The notes: generated by a model from the sequence alone, not told the origin. A stretch of DNA of 64,000 nucleotides from Parasulfuritortus sp036391875 (GCA_036391875.1 DASVZA010000016.1:186001-250000), one strand, 5' to 3'; numbered from the stretch's first letter, positions 9,304 to 19,171 are shown. A program made the numbers and translations.

Positions 9304-9369
9304 TCTACGCCTCCCGGCCATCGCACTGATCTGCAATCATGTACCTGCAGAACAAGCACCCACGGCAAA

Positions 9370-9675
9370 TCAGCTAACTTTGCTTTCCCCGGCCGGCACC
9401 GTCGTGCTGTCAACCCCCTGTTCCAGCCGGTAAAGCCAGGCCAACAGTTCGGCCACGGCGATATACAAACTGGGCGGAATCCGATCGTCCAGATCGACCT
9501 GCATGAGCAGGGACACCAATTCCGGCGATTCGTGGACGAACACCCCGGCCTCCTTGGCCCGGGCGATGATCTCTTCCGCAATCCGACCGCTGCCCTTGGC
9601 CACCACGCGCGGTGCACCGTCCTCGACCTCGTAGGTCAAGGCGACGGCATGGGGGCGGCGTTCAGGCGTTGTCAT
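9370..9675 (-). CDS. FlhB-like cytoplasmic-domain protein (FhlB/FlhX type)
   Basis: 101 aa corresponding only to the cytoplasmic C-terminal domain of the flagellar export switch protein FlhB, with no membrane part. VALTYEVEDGAPRVVAKGSG matches the FlhB region after the cleavage site, but the self-cleaving NPTH motif is absent; IPPSLYIAVAELLAWLYRL matches its C-terminal helix. Such short paralogues sit beside fliK in many proteobacteria and can partly replace the FlhB C-domain in substrate-specificity switching. It overlaps the fliK end by 14 nt. Confidence 0.87.
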   Translation of the reverse strand: MTTPERRPHAVALTYEVEDGAPRVVAKGSGRIAEEIIARAKEAGVFVHESPELVSLLMQVDLDDRIPPSLYIAVAELLAWLYRLEQGVDSTTVPAGESKVS

Positions 9676-11014
9676 GGGCAGGCCTCACCTGCAGGCTGGT
9701 CAGGTTCAGTTCGGCGGTCCGCATGCGCTGGGCCAGTTCCGGCAACGCGGCCTTCATCTCGGCCAGGGTTTCGGGCGTTTCCGCGGTCAACCGGATACGC
9801 AGCCCCAAGGCCCCGACGTCCAGCGCGGCCGATACGCCGCCAAGCCTGGGCAGGGTCATGTTCAACTGCGAGTGCCACTTCTGCATCTCCTCCTCGCCGG
9901 CATTGCCGCCGCCGTCCCGCTCGGTCACCTGCCATTCCATGTTCTGTCCCGGCCAGGGCTGTCCCTGCCAGATGAAGGTGCCGCTCTCCAGCATGCCCAA
10001 CTGGCGGCTGGCCATGTTCGCCGCCTTTTCGGGCATGCCGGCCAGATCGGGCAGATCGAGCAGGTGCCCCGGGGATTTCGCCAAGGCCGCCTGGGGTTCG
10101 CGCAGGATGTTGTCCAGGCTGACTTCGCCGCGCACCCATTTGCCCAGGTGGGACTCGTAGAACATCCCGCTTTCCTTGAGCGTCTGCTGCAAACGCATGG
10201 GCAGGACGTAGGCGACCGAAGCCTGCTGCGCCGCCACGCCCTGGGCCGAACTCAGGTTGGGATTGGTGGCCATACTGGCGTAGGCGCCGCCGACCACCTC
10301 GCTGCTCGACATCATGGACGGGATCGCGGGTCCCGCGACCCCCGTGGCCGTACCCGCGACCACGGGCGATCCCGCCAGCAGCAGCGACGGATTGGCAATG
10401 ATCGGCTTGCTCGCCGCAGCCGCCTGTGCGGCCGTATTGGCCATTGTCGTCGCGGCATTGGCGGCGGTCGTGGTCATTTGCGCCTGGGACGAGGCGGCGG
10501 CGGACGTCCCCGCTGCAGACGACGCTGCCGCCGCGCTCGTCGTCGCAGCCTGCGGCGCCGCCGCCTGGGCAGTGGCGCCTGCGGCCGTGGTCGATGCCGC
10601 GGCCTGCGCCGTCGTGGCCACGGTCACGGAAGGTGTCGCGCTCGCCGCCGAGGTCGGCTCGTAGCGGACCAGGGCGCTGACCTGCTGTGCCGCCTGGCTC
10701 ACCGACACGGTTCTCGGCAGCGGTGCGGCAGGTTCGGCGTTCAGCATGAAAGTCGGCCTGGGACCGGCCTGGAGGAACGTCAGCCGGACGACATCGCCCG
10801 GCTGGGCCTGCTGCGGCAGCAGCATGTCGAGCTTCTGATTGGCGACCTGGACCAGGTTGCGACCGTTGGGCAGGCTGTCCAGGACCTGTCCCTCGTACTG
10901 CTGGCCGGGCGTGAACTGGCCCTTGGCCGGCGGCTCCTTGCCGGCCTGCAGCATATCCACCCCCTGGTTCTTGAACCAGGCGAGGATGATGTCCGGCAGG
11001 GCGCCGATGTTCAC
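9662..11014 (-). CDS. fliK: Flagellar hook-length control protein FliK
   Basis: 450 aa. The N-terminal domain (1-100: LPNGRNLVQVANQKLDMLLP) and the C-terminal domain (about 350-450: WQGQPWPGQNMEWQVTERD, LPRLGGVSAALDVG) match FliK-type proteins. They are separated by a long Ala/Thr/Ser low-complexity linker (about 120-240). The protein is exported through the flagellar type III apparatus, measures hook length and triggers the FlhB switch, which agrees with the overlapping FlhB-like gene. A near-consensus sigma-28 promoter lies 74-100 nt upstream. Confidence 0.88.
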   Translation of the reverse strand: MNIGALPDIILAWFKNQGVDMLQAGKEPPAKGQFTPGQQYEGQVLDSLPNGRNLVQVANQKLDMLLPQQAQPGDVVRLTFLQAGPRPTFMLNAEPAAPLPRTVSVSQAAQQVSALVRYEPTSAASATPSVTVATTAQAAASTTAAGATAQAAAPQAATTSAAAASSAAGTSAAASSQAQMTTTAANAATTMANTAAQAAAASKPIIANPSLLLAGSPVVAGTATGVAGPAIPSMMSSSEVVGGAYASMATNPNLSSAQGVAAQQASVAYVLPMRLQQTLKESGMFYESHLGKWVRGEVSLDNILREPQAALAKSPGHLLDLPDLAGMPEKAANMASRQLGMLESGTFIWQGQPWPGQNMEWQVTERDGGGNAGEEEMQKWHSQLNMTLPRLGGVSAALDVGALGLRIRLTAETPETLAEMKAALPELAQRMRTAELNLTSLQVRPAHDNA

Positions 11015-11087
11015 GCCGCGCTCCGCCGGTTGTTGGTCGAACGATTATCGCCCACAGCAACTCCGAATAGATGATCCCTCACCTGCA

Positions 11088-11114
11088 TTATCGGCAGATC
11101 AGCCACAGACTTTA
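11088..11114 (-). promoter_or_regulatory. Sigma-28 (FliA) promoter upstream of fliK
   Basis: Reading the minus strand: TAAAGTCT (11114-11107), an 11-nt spacer, then GCCGATAA (11095-11088). The -10 is identical to the FliA consensus and the -35 differs at one position. The predicted start (about 11081) leaves a leader of roughly 67 nt before the fliK ATG. It would place fliK, the FlhB paralogue and perhaps the TPR gene in the late flagellar class. Confidence 0.82.
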
Positions 11115-11159
11115 GACAAATCAACGGCGTAGGACAGCAGGGCAGCCCGTACGGGGCGA

Positions 11160-11528
11160 TCAGGACTCCCCGTTTCGCCGGTGCAAGGCGACGATCAGGG
11201 TCGCCTCGTCCTGGGAAATGCCGCAGCGGGCGGCGATTTCGGGCGCGATCATGCCTTGGCGGGCATACTGGACCGCATAATCGTAGGTGGAATGAACGGT
11301 TTCCATATCCGGCGCATCGGCCACGCCGGTTCGCGCCTCGAACTCGTCGAGCCGGCGCTGGAGCGCGACCACCTCGGCGCGCAGCCTATGGACCTCGTTC
11401 TTCAGGTCCGTTTCGGCTGCAGCCCGAGGCTTACGCCGGCGCGACAGGATGAGCGTCTCCATCAGGTAGACCACCGTCGCCAGAACCAAGGCGATCAGCA
11501 GCTCGGGCCAGGTAATCGTCAATGCCAT
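11160..11528 (-). CDS. DUF2802 domain protein with N-terminal membrane anchor
   Basis: 122 aa. One hydrophobic segment (ITWPELLIALVLATVVYLM, residues 4-22) is followed by a basic stop-transfer stretch (SRRRKPR), a coiled-coil-like segment (about 40-65) and the DUF2802 motif (YDYAVQYARQGMIAPEIAARCG, about 83-105), which resembles a helix-turn-helix-like core. DUF2802 genes commonly lie beside flagellar or chemotaxis genes. It starts 15 nt after the stop of the giant glycosyltransferase. Function unknown. Confidence 0.75.
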   Translation of the reverse strand: MALTITWPELLIALVLATVVYLMETLILSRRRKPRAAAETDLKNEVHRLRAEVVALQRRLDEFEARTGVADAPDMETVHSTYDYAVQYARQGMIAPEIAARCGISQDEATLIVALHRRNGES

Positions 11529-11543
11529 GCGCTTGCCGCCAGG

Positions 11544-14500
11544 TCAGGAAGGCAGCCAGGCGTCGAGCCAGCTGTCCAGGTTGTCTTCCAACATCCAGTT
11601 GGCGGAAATGTAGTCACGCAGTGCATCACCTTGCCGGGCCAGTTCATCCATATCCGAGACAAGCGCGCGGATCGCCTCGACCCAATCCTTGAAGCGGTTC
11701 TTGACCCGGGTCACGGGATAGGCCCCGCGATAGGGCGTGATGTCGGTACAGACCACCGGATAGCCGAGCACGCCGTATTCGAGCAGGCGCAGATGGCTCT
11801 TGCCGTGGTTGAACGGCACGTCCTCCAGCGGGGCGATGGCCAGGTCCAGGTTCAGGCTGGCGAGCTTGACCGGATAGTCCCCGATCGGCACGCCGGCGTG
11901 GTATTCGACCTGCTTCCGGACACCTTCCGGGCAGAGTCCGAGGAATACCCAGTCGACCTCGTCGGCCAAGGTCTTGACTACATCGGCCACGATCGCCAGG
12001 TCAGCTTCGTGAGTGACGCTGCCGGCCCAGCCGACGCGCGGCTTGCGTCCCTGCCGCCGTTTCGGCGCGAGGCCGTACCATTTGGCGCGTTCGATGTAGT
12101 TCTGGGCGACCCGGATCTCGGTCTTGAACTTGCGGAACTCCTGGGCGAGAAAGTCGGTGGACACGACGAACCGGTCGCACATGTCCAGGGCCTGCCGGAA
12201 ACGCTTGACCAGATCCTTGTCCAGGTAGCCCTGCCTGGCCTGGTTGCCAAGCTGGATGTTGGTCATCAGGTCGTCCAGCTCGAATACCCGGAAGGCATTG
12301 GAATTACGCCGGTAGAGTTCGATGAGTTGGACCTGGTGAGGCTTCACCTGGCGCTGGAAGATCACCACGTCCGGCGACATGCGGGCCAATTCGGGAATGG
12401 ACAGGTATTCGCTGGTGTCGAAGCCCTGGATCCTGGCTGCATTCGCCAGTGCGCGCATCGGCGCGATGACCCGGTATTCGCCGCTGCCGGTCCGGTCGCC
12501 GGTCAGGCCGAGGATGCGCGGTACCGGCCTGAATTCGGGATCCCAGGTCAGGGCCGGAATCGTCTCGATCTCGAAGGCGCCGGAAACCAGGCTCAGGTTC
12601 CGGTTGTAGGCCGGGTCGAAGGCGATCCGGTCCCGCCAGCGGTCGAACATGACCTGGGCCTCGGGGGTCGGCAGATCCCAGATCCGCTGTTGGCCCGCCA
12701 CCTGTTCCACACCGCTGCCTGTCGTCTTTGGCGGCTCGAACATATGTTCCTGCAGCAGCAGCGCAAAAGGCGTCCAGACCACGGCGAGCCCGGCCTTGCC
12801 GACCTTCAGGCAGTAGTCCACGTCGCTGTAGCTGCCGGCGAGCGATTGTTCGTCGAAACCGCCCAGCCGCTCGAACAGCGCTCGCTCGGTCAGCATGCAG
12901 GTGGCGGACACGGCGGACGGCGTGCCTGGTACCTGCAGGCCGCCGAAATAGCCCAGGGCCTCGGGCGTCGCATGGAGGTCGTGCAGCCCCGCCGGCTTGC
13001 CCTCCAGGCCGAGGATGTAGCCGGCGAAGGATACGTTGCTGTCCGGCCCGATCATCTTCGCGCCGACGGCACCGACATCGGCCTGGACTGCGTAGCCCAG
13101 CATCTCGTCCAGCCAGTCCCGGCGCAGCGGCGCCGTGGCATCCGACATGAACAGCAGATAGCGGCCCCGCGCTTCGCGGACCCCGGCGTTGATCAGCGAA
13201 GGCAGACCGACCGTGCGTGGCTGCCTGACGATGCGCACCGCGTCGCCATCTGTTCCGCCGAGGAAGCCGAGATATTTCAAGGTGTCCGGATCGTCGCTTT
13301 CCTGATCCACGACGATCAGTTCCCAGTTCTTGTAATCGGTGTTCTCGACGATCGCGCCGATACAGCGCTGCAAAAACCCACCGCCATTCAGGGTCGGGAT
13401 GATGATGGAAACCGTCGCCTCCCCGTCATGGCGGTAGCGGATGCGGAAGGTACCCGGCAGGACGCTCGGCTCGACGTCGGCAGGTAGCTTCAGCCGTTCG
13501 AAATGCTCGACCAGCGCTTTGTGCCTGAGTGCGATGATCTCGTCCTGGGACAACGTGCCGTAACCGCCCAGGGACGACCGGTGATAGAGCACGTCGGCGG
13601 CATGGCCAAAGCCCAGACTGCCGATCACCTCGAAGGCGCGTAGGGTCAGATCGAATAGCTCGACACCCTCGAACGCCTCGTTCACCCCAGACAACCGTTG
13701 CAGCAGGTCACGCCGGAAGGAGAGGCCTGTACCCAAGGCATAAGGTGCAGAGCGAAGCGTGTAGATCGAGAACTCTGACTTGAAATAGGGGCGTTTGCTG
13801 TCGTTCGCCTCAGTCAGATTATCCTCATCCGGGTAGACAACGGCCCAGTCAGGATGTCTCACGATACATTCCGCCAAAGACGGCAAGGCATGCGGTGCGA
13901 GGCAATCGCCCGCGGCCAGGACACCGAACCAATCAAAGCCACCACTCATTACAACCTGATTGAGTGCACCGCAAAATGCAGGCTCCGACACTGTCAGCCA
14001 ACGCAATTCATTGGTATCTGTGAACCCCGGCGGTGCCGGGTCGTGCGATAGGACGCATACGGACCACCGCGAGTAGGCTTGCTGAGCGATCGACTCCAGG
14101 GTGTGGGTCAGGTCGCCGATTTGGCCATCCAGCAAAGGGATGGCGAACTGGAAGAATGGGAGCGACTCCTGCTTTCCTAGCACCTGCTCCAGCAAAGCAA
14201 GCGCTCCCCCCTCCGCCGGATGCCTTGTCTTCCAAAGCGCATACTTCACCTCGGCCGACGAAACCTCGGACTGCGATTTCAACGTCTCTGCCAGCACATC
14301 CTTGGCATAGGCCGGCATTTCCGCTTTGGTCATACCGAGGAAACCTTTGACGTAATCCACACTTTCCGATGGCCCACTCGCCCTCACCACCTGGCTTCTG
14401 CTCTGAGTCTGCTCGATGAACCGGGCAATTTGATGCCAGGCGGTATGCTGCTTTTCCGCCAAGCGGGCAACCGAGTCCCCAAGAGTCGCCCTAGCCCGTT

Positions 14501-16145
14501 GCGCACTGCCAGGACCTTCGGCCAGCGCGATCCCTGGTTCCAGAAGATGAGGATCATCAGCACCTATCCGCCAATATTCCGTGGGCACCAAGAGCACCGG
14601 GCAACCACAAGCCAACGCCTCATGGATGATGGCGGACGGCTCGTAGCAATACAGCACATCGGAACGACGAAGAATCGCAGCGAGTTCCTCCGGACTGCGG
14701 GGTATGTCATGACAGAGACTGGTCAAGCTTTGATGTTCTGGAAGAATCTTCCCGCCGAAGGCAAGATATTTATGCGCGTAATAGCATGCCCCTGAACGTC
14801 GAATGTCCTCCGGATTGTCTTCATTGTTAAAAAAACGGGTATCTACCGTCGGCAACTCAAGCGGAGTACCCGACATTCCTTCCGGCAAACACCAGTCCGC
14901 GTAGTAATAGACAAGATCGCCGTCGTCATAGACCGTATCCCCCCCCAAGTGGCCGGGGACATTCAACAGCCATCTAGCCACAACCGGAGCCTTCAGTGGA
15001 TTGCCGGCCACCACTTCGGGATAGAGGGCTACCGGTGTCCTTCCGCTCTGATGGTGCCTGCTGACTGTGTCGGGCGTAAGTACCGGGGTCCGAAGATAGG
15101 ACGAGGTGATTTTGACATTGACCAGATAAGCCTCTTCACCCAATTCATTCAGGGCATGACACAGGTAATGCAGGCATCGGATGCCGGATGACGTATGCCG
15201 ATAGTCGCCGGCAAAGATGTAGTAGGGATCGTTTTCCGTCTTAAATAGATCTCGGGATCGCGTCAGGGGATCATGGGAACCGGCTTTCTGATAGACCCGG
15301 CGCAAATCACGCTGGTAATAAAGCCACCCCCCGGACAAATCGCTGTCTTCCAAAAATTCACGCACCGTTAACGCGTCACTGAACAGACCCATCCAGCCAT
15401 ATTTGCTTCCTGGCGCATCCGTCACTGTATACAGCCGAACCGAATCGAAATCGATGTCGTCCCCTGCCGCAGCTCGCTGACTGCCGCTGAGTTCGTACAA
15501 TACGCTCGGTCCCAACACCCGATAGGGGACATTCTGGGTGTCAAGCACCCCTGTAAATGCTTCGGCCAAGGTCCGAACAATGTCCAAGTAGGTGGGCTGC
15601 TTACTCTCCGGGAAACCGGCAGCGGCAAAAGCCGTCGGCAACTGCCCTGCGAGCATCCGCCGGGCCGATTCCGGCAACGCCACAAACCACAGAGCCAACC
15701 GTGGCGAGACACCGGGGGCGGATTGCCCCCCATCGGCAGCTCCCTCTAGATCGAGATAGCCGGGCGCCAAAATACGGCCCTCACAGAACGCTTCCTCAAT
15801 CAAAGCTGACAGGTCGCTTGCTACCAGCGTGTTTGGCGGACAATAGATGACCAAGTCGGTGGCGTACTGCTCCTCGTCCAGGAATGAAATCGGCCAGTAA
15901 TAGCGATATGCGTTAAGCACGCCGGCAGACGGCCGGCGGAATTCCACCGGATATTTTGTCGCCAGTTCGGAGCACTGCCGCTCGGTCTCATCTGATGCGG
16001 CCGGCGAAACCAGGATGGTGAAGCGGATCTTGTCGTAGTACGGCCCCGCCTTCAGCTTCCAGGACGCCAGAAAACAATCCAGCGCGGTCCGAAATGCTGA
16101 ATGCTCGGTGGCAAATGTCACGACTCGAATATTCATGTCCAACAT
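11544..16145 (-). CDS. Giant multi-domain glycosyltransferase
   Basis: 1533 aa, far longer than single-domain glycosyltransferases. Four regions can be seen: an N-terminal part (about 1-640) that includes a GT-B-like segment with SAIIHEALACGCPVLLVP; a GT2-like domain (about 660-890; DWAVVYPDEDNL, LSFRRDLLQRL); a second, canonical GT2 domain (about 908-1160; VSIIIPTLNGGGFLQRCI, WELIVVDQES); and a C-terminal GT4-like domain (about 1208-1520; RVGWAGSVTHEADL, HLRLLEYGVLGYPVVCTD). It probably transfers several sugars to a surface glycan or flagellin. The start may instead be ATG 16136. The first third is visibly lower in GC than the last two-thirds, so the gene may be a mosaic. Located in the cytoplasm or at the membrane face; no signal peptide. 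Confidence 0.85.
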   Translation of the reverse strand: MLDMNIRVVTFATEHSAFRTALDCFLASWKLKAGPYYDKIRFTILVSPAASDETERQCSELATKYPVEFRRPSAGVLNAYRYYWPISFLDEEQYATDLVIYCPPNTLVASDLSALIEEAFCEGRILAPGYLDLEGAADGGQSAPGVSPRLALWFVALPESARRMLAGQLPTAFAAAGFPESKQPTYLDIVRTLAEAFTGVLDTQNVPYRVLGPSVLYELSGSQRAAAGDDIDFDSVRLYTVTDAPGSKYGWMGLFSDALTVREFLEDSDLSGGWLYYQRDLRRVYQKAGSHDPLTRSRDLFKTENDPYYIFAGDYRHTSSGIRCLHYLCHALNELGEEAYLVNVKITSSYLRTPVLTPDTVSRHHQSGRTPVALYPEVVAGNPLKAPVVARWLLNVPGHLGGDTVYDDGDLVYYYADWCLPEGMSGTPLELPTVDTRFFNNEDNPEDIRRSGACYYAHKYLAFGGKILPEHQSLTSLCHDIPRSPEELAAILRRSDVLYCYEPSAIIHEALACGCPVLLVPTEYWRIGADDPHLLEPGIALAEGPGSAQRARATLGDSVARLAEKQHTAWHQIARFIEQTQSRSQVVRASGPSESVDYVKGFLGMTKAEMPAYAKDVLAETLKSQSEVSSAEVKYALWKTRHPAEGGALALLEQVLGKQESLPFFQFAIPLLDGQIGDLTHTLESIAQQAYSRWSVCVLSHDPAPPGFTDTNELRWLTVSEPAFCGALNQVVMSGGFDWFGVLAAGDCLAPHALPSLAECIVRHPDWAVVYPDEDNLTEANDSKRPYFKSEFSIYTLRSAPYALGTGLSFRRDLLQRLSGVNEAFEGVELFDLTLRAFEVIGSLGFGHAADVLYHRSSLGGYGTLSQDEIIALRHKALVEHFERLKLPADVEPSVLPGTFRIRYRHDGEATVSIIIPTLNGGGFLQRCIGAIVENTDYKNWELIVVDQESDDPDTLKYLGFLGGTDGDAVRIVRQPRTVGLPSLINAGVREARGRYLLFMSDATAPLRRDWLDEMLGYAVQADVGAVGAKMIGPDSNVSFAGYILGLEGKPAGLHDLHATPEALGYFGGLQVPGTPSAVSATCMLTERALFERLGGFDEQSLAGSYSDVDYCLKVGKAGLAVVWTPFALLLQEHMFEPPKTTGSGVEQVAGQQRIWDLPTPEAQVMFDRWRDRIAFDPAYNRNLSLVSGAFEIETIPALTWDPEFRPVPRILGLTGDRTGSGEYRVIAPMRALANAARIQGFDTSEYLSIPELARMSPDVVIFQRQVKPHQVQLIELYRRNSNAFRVFELDDLMTNIQLGNQARQGYLDKDLVKRFRQALDMCDRFVVSTDFLAQEFRKFKTEIRVAQNYIERAKWYGLAPKRRQGRKPRVGWAGSVTHEADLAIVADVVKTLADEVDWVFLGLCPEGVRKQVEYHAGVPIGDYPVKLASLNLDLAIAPLEDVPFNHGKSHLRLLEYGVLGYPVVCTDITPYRGAYPVTRVKNRFKDWVEAIRALVSDMDELARQGDALRDYISANWMLEDNLDSWLDAWLPS

Positions 16146-16277
16146 CTCAACTCATCCCTTGGAATCTGTATCAGGAATTTGACGGCATCATGTACATCAC
16201 GCCACGGTGGGCAAATTTTGGCGCAGGAGTCAGCTCCCTTCTATCGCCATTGCAATCACACCCCGCGCGACAAACGG

Positions 16278-18038
16278 TCAGTTTTTCAATTCTGTCAGGC
16301 AAGCATCGAGCCCCGGCAAAGAAGGGCGCAATGCTTTAGCCCGTACAAAATACGACCGGGATTCTTCTATCCTGTCCATGGCTCGGCAAGTAAGTCCAAG
16401 TTCATATAAGACACTCGGCCAATCCGGCACCAGCACCAATGCTTGCAGGAGGGCCGATCTCGACCCTTCTAGGTCACCCGAACGACGCAACGCCACACCA
16501 TAGAGTTTCCAGGGCGCCTTGAGCGACGGTAACCGTTCGCACACTTCCCTCAGGATGGAAACGGCTGGGCCAATATTTTTCAAACGGGCCAAGCACGCCT
16601 CCAGCGAATCCCAGACCTGTAACCGAACCCCCGGCAACCGTTGCTGCAACTCGACGCACAATTCGAGGGCAGCATCGAAATTATTCAAACCAGCCAGCAA
16701 GTAGACGTAACCAGCAAGCGCATCGACGCTCTCCGGCTGCAACCGCAACGCCAATTGATAATACCGCGAAGCCTCTTCCGTTCTTCCAAGTTCAAACGCC
16801 AAATGCGCCAACTCCAGGTGAGGAGGCAACCACTCAGGATCGAGTTCAAGCACGCTGTGAAGTTCTCGATAAGCCTGTTCGAGGGCGCCACCCCGCCTGT
16901 CGATCAACGCCAGTTCGAAACGTGGGGGAGCCCAGTTCGGAGCCAATTCGCTCGCTCGGCCGAAAGCGGCACGCGCGGGTTCGATCGCTTGCCGCAACAA
17001 TTCGATCCTGCCGAGTTGATGAGGAGGGTCAGCCCACTCCGGTTCGCATTCGGCCGCAGCTTCAAAAAAAGGCCAGGCCGCTTCCGAATGGCCAGCATCG
17101 AGCAAGCACGCTCCAGCCCTGAAAGCCGCCTTGGCGTCGTCCGGAGTTTCCGCAACGACATCGCGAAGCTGGGCCACACATTCGTCCAGGCGTCCCTCGG
17201 CAAGATAAACGCTAGCGAGATCGGTCCGGCCCCAGCGATATCCCCTCGCAAGGCGCGGCCACATGCCAGGTCCAGCTCGCTCCAAGCCGCCGCCGCATGC
17301 CTCGATCATCGCCAGGGGGTCGAACGTTTCATCTACATAAGCATCAACAAGGTCCGCCACCTCGTGCGGCGGCTCGTCCAGAAAAACAACGGCAGGACCG
17401 GATGTCAGCCGGGTCAGAATGCGGCTGGTGCACACTTTAGGCCGGCCTTCTATTTGGCGCATTGCACCGAGCATGTGCCAGTTGAGCACATCATGCAGAA
17501 AATACGCGCTGCCTTTGTGGCAGAACGGCATGATGGCATCGACATCACGCACCAGTTGCTCGTTCACATGCAAACCGTCGATCAGAGCAAAATCTACCCG
17601 GCCATTAAGGTGTTCGTTGACTACTGTCCCAACATCGCGCGGCGAAAGCGCATCGACCACAGTCACATTCAGGCCTTCCTCGACGGCGATGCGCGTAGTC
17701 AGTGCCAGACCGTCCCGCGAATCGGACCCCTCCAGAGCGGCGTCGATGGCGACCACTTTGGCGTCTGGACAAGCCATCGCCACGGCAAGCGTGCTCCAGC
17801 CGAAAGCATTACCGATGATAAGGATATGCTCGACGCGACGCATGGCAGCAAGCAACTCTTCCAGGAACATGATCTCGAGTGGCGCCAGTCCACGGCCAGT
17901 CAGCAGGGGATGGCCATGCCGGTACAACAACGTCAGGCCTTCGTCCGGGTCCGCCAGATAATACGGATTCAGACCGGTCCGTACGGCATAGTCGTGGCGT
18001 CGGTAAGCTGCCAACAGCCTTCGAAATACCTTACTCAT
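16278..18038 (-). CDS. SAM-methyltransferase-like domain fused to TPR repeats
   Basis: 586 aa. Residues about 1-220 look like a Methyltransf_24-type Rossmann fold: ILIIGNAFGWSTLAVAM (motif I-like, but with N-A-F-G-W in place of the usual GxGxG), AKVVAIDAAL and VDFALIDGLH. From about 275 to the end run TPR units (for example AAWPFFEAAAECEPEWADPP, ASRYYQLALRLQPESVDALA). Proteins of this shape occur in flagellin and O-antigen glycosylation clusters. ATG 18038 has GGAGG 9 nt upstream. It lies in the lower-GC part of the island, 132 bp before the giant glycosyltransferase. The methyl acceptor is unknown. Confidence 0.75.
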   Translation of the reverse strand: MSKVFRRLLAAYRRHDYAVRTGLNPYYLADPDEGLTLLYRHGHPLLTGRGLAPLEIMFLEELLAAMRRVEHILIIGNAFGWSTLAVAMACPDAKVVAIDAALEGSDSRDGLALTTRIAVEEGLNVTVVDALSPRDVGTVVNEHLNGRVDFALIDGLHVNEQLVRDVDAIMPFCHKGSAYFLHDVLNWHMLGAMRQIEGRPKVCTSRILTRLTSGPAVVFLDEPPHEVADLVDAYVDETFDPLAMIEACGGGLERAGPGMWPRLARGYRWGRTDLASVYLAEGRLDECVAQLRDVVAETPDDAKAAFRAGACLLDAGHSEAAWPFFEAAAECEPEWADPPHQLGRIELLRQAIEPARAAFGRASELAPNWAPPRFELALIDRRGGALEQAYRELHSVLELDPEWLPPHLELAHLAFELGRTEEASRYYQLALRLQPESVDALAGYVYLLAGLNNFDAALELCVELQQRLPGVRLQVWDSLEACLARLKNIGPAVSILREVCERLPSLKAPWKLYGVALRRSGDLEGSRSALLQALVLVPDWPSVLYELGLTCRAMDRIEESRSYFVRAKALRPSLPGLDACLTELKN

Positions 18039-18106
18039 GAACGTATGCCTCCGCTCTCACTCGATCGGCTCTAGCGCATCGTCCATCCCGGTTCGTTTCG
18101 GTTGCA

Positions 18107-19171
18107 TCAACAGGACCGAACGATTTCATCGAAAACCGGGATAACAATTCGGCTCAGCATATTCAGCCGCACCTGTTCCAGCGTAACGAAACGTGAAATC
18201 TCATCAACCGTTTCCAACCGATAGGGATGGAGTGCGTCTGGAAAATGAACCGGGTCGCAAATGTCTCCGAAAGCACATATTGATGGGTAATCGACTCTGC
18301 GCTCGGCGTCCAGCCAAAGCATCATTTCCTTGTAAAGCCCGGGGCTTTGACCCAGAAAACGCTCGGCGAACACATCGCGTTTGAAAAAATAATCGAACAC
18401 GTAGCACAGCGCCATTATGTTCAACCTGTCGCACATCGGGTGGTACGGAGCACCGTCCAGACACTTGAAAACGGCTGGCGCTGCCATGACAGCAGCACCG
18501 ATTTCCATTCCATCCGTATCCATCCAGGCGTTAATGACTGGCAAGAAATAGTCGCGCGCCTTAACCACTCTCTCCGCATAGCGCCGGAGTGTTTCCAGCA
18601 AGTCATCCGCCCGGACATCCTTCGCGATGGACGAGGCGTTCACCCGGGCAATTAACAGCGTCGTGTACTGACGGACATCGGACAGCATACCCAGACGCAT
18701 CAGCGTATCCACCACTACTCGGACGCCAAGATAATAGATTCCACCTGCAATCGGCTCATCATAATCGTGAAAAGCGACGATGGCGTCTGGTTTCAAATGT
18801 TTGGCCCAACCGGTGAAATCGGCAAGCGCATCAACCAGCCTATGCCCACCATCCACGAATAGGAAATCGACCGGCTGATCCCAGGCCGCAGTCGCGGCCG
18901 CCGTAGTACCGCTCAACAATCGGACGCCGGCTTCACGCAACCGCTCCCGGTCCGGCAGGTGCACCTGGTTGACATCCAGACTATAGAGGGTAGCTGACCT
19001 GGGCGCACTGTCCCTCAGCAACAGCGTCGAGCCCCCCAAACCGGTGCCGATTTCGACAATCACACCTCTTTCCGGAACGCTTCTCGCGCATGCCGACAAG
19101 CGATCGATCTCGTCCTTCGAGTGTAACTGAGGGGATGGAGCGGTCATCTTCTCTCGTTCATAAACAGACAT
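18107..19171 (-). CDS. Class I SAM methyltransferase (Methyltransf_24-like)
   Basis: 354 aa. Motif I is intact (VIVEIGTGLGGSTLLL, about 38-53), followed by ATLYSLDVNQVHL, VDFLFVDGGHRLVDAL and IVAFHDYDEP, which fit the class-24 methyltransferases common in polysaccharide loci. The C-terminal about 150 residues are unrecognised. It is co-directional with neighbours and 68 bp from each. The start may alternatively be M9 (19147). Substrate unknown; probably modifies a glycan or sugar nucleotide made by the island. Confidence 0.8.
   Translation of the reverse strand: MSVYEREKMTAPSPQLHSKDEIDRLSACARSVPERGVIVEIGTGLGGSTLLLRDSAPRSATLYSLDVNQVHLPDRERLREAGVRLLSGTTAAATAAWDQPVDFLFVDGGHRLVDALADFTGWAKHLKPDAIVAFHDYDEPIAGGIYYLGVRVVVDTLMRLGMLSDVRQYTTLLIARVNASSIAKDVRADDLLETLRRYAERVVKARDYFLPVINAWMDTDGMEIGAAVMAAPAVFKCLDGAPYHPMCDRLNIMALCYVFDYFFKRDVFAERFLGQSPGLYKEMMLWLDAERRVDYPSICAFGDICDPVHFPDALHPYRLETVDEISRFVTLEQVRLNMLSRIVIPVFDEIVRSC

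Noticed and set aside
11181..13487. 768-codon open frame on the plus strand
   Set aside because: Antisense to the giant glycosyltransferase; residue composition (His/Arg/Asp-Val rich) is typical of a high-GC shadow frame and no family motif is present.
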